This document shows, piece by piece, positions 60,561 to 64,000 of a stretch of DNA of 64,000 nt (the stretch's first letter is position 1; the number at the start of each line of letters is the position of its first letter). Origin of the DNA: Lunularia cruciata (Eukaryota > Streptophyta > Marchantiopsida > Lunulariales > Lunulariaceae). The notes under the pieces are model-generated. The model did no database searches and had not been told where the DNA came from. It saw only the letters and a list, made by a program, of their open reading frames with translations. A program made the translations under genes and the position numbers. Where the stretch lies: assembly GCA_948567375.1 (NCBI GenBank), contig OX419760.1, positions 62,058,911-62,122,910 of the forward strand. The letters run 5' to 3'.

Positions 60561-63100
60561 CATTCATACCCAAAGAAGGTCCCTAAAACCTAAACCTTAG
60601 TGCAATCTACATCATAGCTCTTTATCTAGTGTCTTATTACCAAATTGGACAACTTGTGCCTTAGTAAATTTTTGAATGAATCAACCATCTTATTTATCAT
60701 AACACAATAATTGTCACATTGTAGCACAATTAAGTGCCTACAAAATGATTGTTACATTTCACTTAGAAATTTTTTTCAAGGCATTACTTCCATAAATTTT
60801 CTGCAAACACCAAGGATCAAACGCACAAGGTATTCCAACAACTCCAATTATGAAGATTCACCAACACTTGTGCAATTTGATGAACAAGACACTATACCAA
60901 TAATTGAGTAAAGCAACAAGAAGATTGTGCTCTTTCATTTATTAAATTTCTATGGGATTAAATACAAAGCACTTTGAATATGTTTCTTAAAATAGCAAAC
61001 AATACTTGGTAGTTACTATACAAAACTAACTAACATTTATAACTTAGTCCCCAAAGTATGAACTAACTAAAAATATCTAACTAATCATTCAAGTTAGTTA
61101 CACTTGCTTACGTCTCCTAATGATCTTCTTCTTCTTTATTTACTATCATTTATAAACAAGATGCTAATATATGTACCTTTAATTTAAGGCTTTCTCTAAG
61201 TTCTACTTTTGTTGGCTATTGATCTTGTATAATTTGTATCATGACCTTCTTCTCTGGATGTTTTAGTTCTTGACCATTAACTGTTATAAGGTTTTGGTCA
61301 ATTTCAAGGTATCCCAATCCACTAATATGTTCCCAATGTTCTTCATTATTAAATTCTCTTATTCACATTGCCATCTTTGACAACTTATAGTAAAAATGGT
61401 TGTTGTTTTTTCCTTGCAATGGCTATTAAGGATGCATGTTATGTTTCAATTCCTTGATTCCTAATGGCTATTCTAGTTCTTGTTTGAGTAATGGACATTC
61501 TCTCCCTCTCTTCCAATTCTTGTAGTAGGATCTTGAATATTGCCAACTTGGTTTCTATAATTGCTAATTCTCTTTCTTTTCCCTTGTAATGCTCTTAGAT
61601 CTCTTCATTCTTAGCTAGACTTTGTTTTAGTTCCTTCCAATGATCCACTCCTACATCTAATTTCTTGTTAACAATCAAGATGATGCACAAATTTTGATAA
61701 TTCTTGTTGTTGTTTCTTGTAATTGCATTTGCAATATGATTCATTTTGACAAAGTCTTGCTTTGAGTTTGCATCTAGATTGTTCTTCTTACTTTGCAACT
61801 TGAAAATGCTTTATGCCTTTTCTTTGTTCTTCTTTTGACACTTGTCTAACTTAAACTTTCCTTGGTCTAATTCTTCAGCATCAAGTCAATGTTGGCTCTT
61901 TACTATACAAAGTGGAATATATCTTCTTAACAAGATGGAAAATGTCATAGACATCCTATGATTGCATAGCATACCATAGGAAATTGAGTATAAAATCTAA
62001 AATCAATAGTTTTATCTTCCTAACATTCCATGTGGATAACAATCCTGAATAGATATGCCACAAATTGGCTTCTTCACTCCCTAGATTGGGCACATCTTGA
62101 GGATGGCTTGGTTTTATGTACCAATTTTGATCCTTGGGGTTCTATAGTATTGAATTCTCCTTAGACATCTTGTGTGGATAACTTGGGTTTTCAATTAGGT
62201 TTGCTTCTTCTAAAGTGTCTTTGTGGATTCTTCGTAACTTAAAGGATAACTAATCTACAATTCTCTTTTCTTTTTCTTTTGCTCTACATTCACTCTACTT
62301 GTGGTTCAACGATAGCTCTCCATTTTCCAGTCCTCTTTGTGACGTGAGAACACTTTCTAACTAATTTGGTTCCATTGACTTGCCCATTCTTGCAAAGTAC
62401 TCATCTTTGTCCCATATGTCATTCAGTCTTTCATGCTCAACTGATGTACTTTAGTAGCTATCTAGTGGCAAAAGGTCATCATCAAAGAACACATTCTTTT
62501 CTTTAGATAATAGATTCATCTATGCATAGAAGTGAACCATAAAAGAGATGAGATACATTGGTCCTTGTCTGCAAACTTTCCATATATCATTTGAGTATAA
62601 TGCTAAAACACATTGGCCAATCAATGTTTTCTCTTGCAAAGACATGTTAAAAAAATGCCTTACTAATAGTGAGGTAAGTGGTTCTCTAGGATAAAAATGA
62701 ATGCATTATAGCACGCAGTATGGCTCTCTTCTTAGTATCCTAATAAGCATTTACTTAGAACTCATTGTTGCACACTTGATAAAAAGAAACAAGGCTTCTA
62801 ATTTCAATAACATAATATTTGTGTCTTCATATTGAGCATAAAGTATGTGCCCATCTGTTTTTCTTGCATCTTTTGCCAAGATCGAGCATCAATTGTCTTT
62901 TGTCTAGTTGGGAGGATTCCTATGAAGAGTATTGTGACCTTGATAATTCCCTACCTTTAACTCATACATGACATACGTTGAGATATAATCCCAATCCCAC
63001 ATCAAAAGCTAAGGTGCATCTTCTTTAGATACTCTTAGTGAGCAGCTATCTCAAACTTCTCTATTGTAGGTGCCCGTGCCTTGAGGTCCCATTCCTCCCA
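60561..63100 (-). pseudogene. Unidentified decayed coding region
   Basis: On the minus strand several frames between about 63000 and 61900 string together into a protein-like reading: EPLTSLLVRHFF, SLQEKTLIGQCVLALYSND, KNVFFDDDLLPLDSY, NDIWDKDEYFARMGKS, LRRIHKDTLEEANLIENPSYPH, GSEEANLWHIYSGLLSTWNV and KIKLLILDFILNFLWYAM, with stops between. A charged, coiled-coil-like part follows (61595-61798). I cannot name the family. It is not retroelement pol. It may be a processed or decayed host pseudogene. 60561-61500 has nothing recognisable. Confidence 0.35.
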
Positions 63101-64000
63101 TACCATTCTTTGCTCCTCTCATCCTATCAATTATTCTTGATTGTTTTTCTATTGCACTCAACTCTTTGTGCTCTGCTCCATTGAATTACTTGACAATGAG
63201 CAACTTGTCTAAATAATTTTTTTCTTGCACTCTCCCAATGTGAGAAAACAAAGTTTGAGAATGAACTTGACTCCAAGGGAATGATGGTATCCACCATCTC
63301 CATTTTGTCAATATGCCTAGTCATTCTTCCCACATGAATTTCACTCATGTATGCAATAGTTATGCAGTTTGTGCGGTGGCCATTAAAGGAATTCAAGGTT
63401 GATGGATTTTGAAAACATCACTTTGCTCATCACTCACTTGCAGTCCTGCATTCTTTGTTTCATACCTAACTTTTTCTCATAAAGCTTCACTACAAAGACA
63501 TATTTTTCCAAAGAATGAGCCAATATAAGAATTACTTCTTCTTTGTATACACTTAGCACCTGAAAAAGAAAGAATAACAATTTTCCAAAATTTCTCATTG
63601 CTAGCCACATATGCAAGTGTATGCCTTGCATAGTTCTTTCCAACCTTCTACTAGAACTCTTGTAAGCTCTTTAGCTTGTCAGTCCGCACTCCTTGGTAGT
63701 TTTGCCTCAAGCACTCAAGGAACTCTACCATGGGGTTAAATTGTAATACTCCACCACCTCTTGCTATGATACCACCACTCGTAGTAGCACCATGTCCAAC
63801 TGGTGCACCACCATTAGATACATTGATGTTACTAGAACTAGAACTTGTGGGTATTGCTTGTCAACCTTGAGAAACCAAGCTTGAGGTGATGGAGATGTAG
63901 TCTAAAGGTCAATACTATTTCCATAGGTCAATCTCCTCTAAGTGTGCATGCTTGAACTTGAGGTAATTGTCCATAAGTAGACCCTCCAAGTGTTAGGACA
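63101..64000 (-). pseudogene. Gag-like remnant at window end
   Basis: Minus strand near 63860-64000 reads MDNYLKFKHAHLEEIDLWK, resembling MDAYHEFKRAHLEEIEL of the B1 gag, followed by a Gly/Ser-rich stretch GGAPVGHGATTSGGI and FLECLRQNYQGV. Probably gag of a family-B-related element continuing beyond the window. Frames 63127-63643 are not recognised. Confidence 0.4.

Overview
The window reads as nuclear DNA of a vascular plant with a large, repeat-dominated genome. Conifer or other gymnosperm is my best guess, from the depth of nested, decayed LTR retrotransposons and the single compact host gene; a fern or lycophyte is not excluded. Nearly everything outside 47.4-52.5 kb is Ty3/gypsy or Ty1/copia remnant DNA full of stops and frameshifts.

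I name five repeat groups for this report. Family A (five copies: A1 1-4935 minus; A2 8934-12195 plus 21297-22708, minus; A3 42236-46329 minus; A4 22709-24067 plus; A5 55583-59919 plus) is a chromovirus. It has about 350-450 bp LTRs, an initiator-Met-tRNA primer site, CCHC gag, protease, FLDD reverse transcriptase, RNase H, integrase and chromodomain. Family C (C1 5156-8310 minus; C2 17220-19072 minus; C3 24068-30054 plus) is Athila/Tat-like, with about 660-690 bp LTRs, an Asp-tRNA-like primer site, an extra zinc-motif ORF ahead of gag and an FIDD reverse transcriptase. Family B (B1 12196-21296 minus; B2 4936-5155 plus 8311-8933, plus strand; B3 54169-55582 plus 59920-60560, minus; LTR copies at 1049-1531 and 30055-30596) is the unusual one. 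Between gag and reverse transcriptase it carries a decayed cytosine-C5 DNA methyltransferase domain, and behind the integrase a PHD finger. Family D (31000-35540 minus) is a very decayed gypsy element. A Ty1/copia fragment lies at 52740-54100.

Nesting order: B2 is interrupted by C1 and bounded by A1 and A2. A2 is split by B1, and B1 is split by C2. A4 cuts A2, C3 sits in the gag of A4, and C3 is cut by a B LTR. A5 sits inside the integrase of B3 with a perfect 5-bp target duplication.

The only convincing host gene is a six-exon gene at 47972-50428 (+). It encodes a 341-residue mitochondrial/membrane prostaglandin-E-synthase-2-like protein (glutaredoxin-like plus GST-C domains).

The main lead is family B: a plant LTR retrotransposon combining a DNA methylation 'writer' domain with a histone 'reader' domain. 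Two copies support each domain, but every copy here is inactive.
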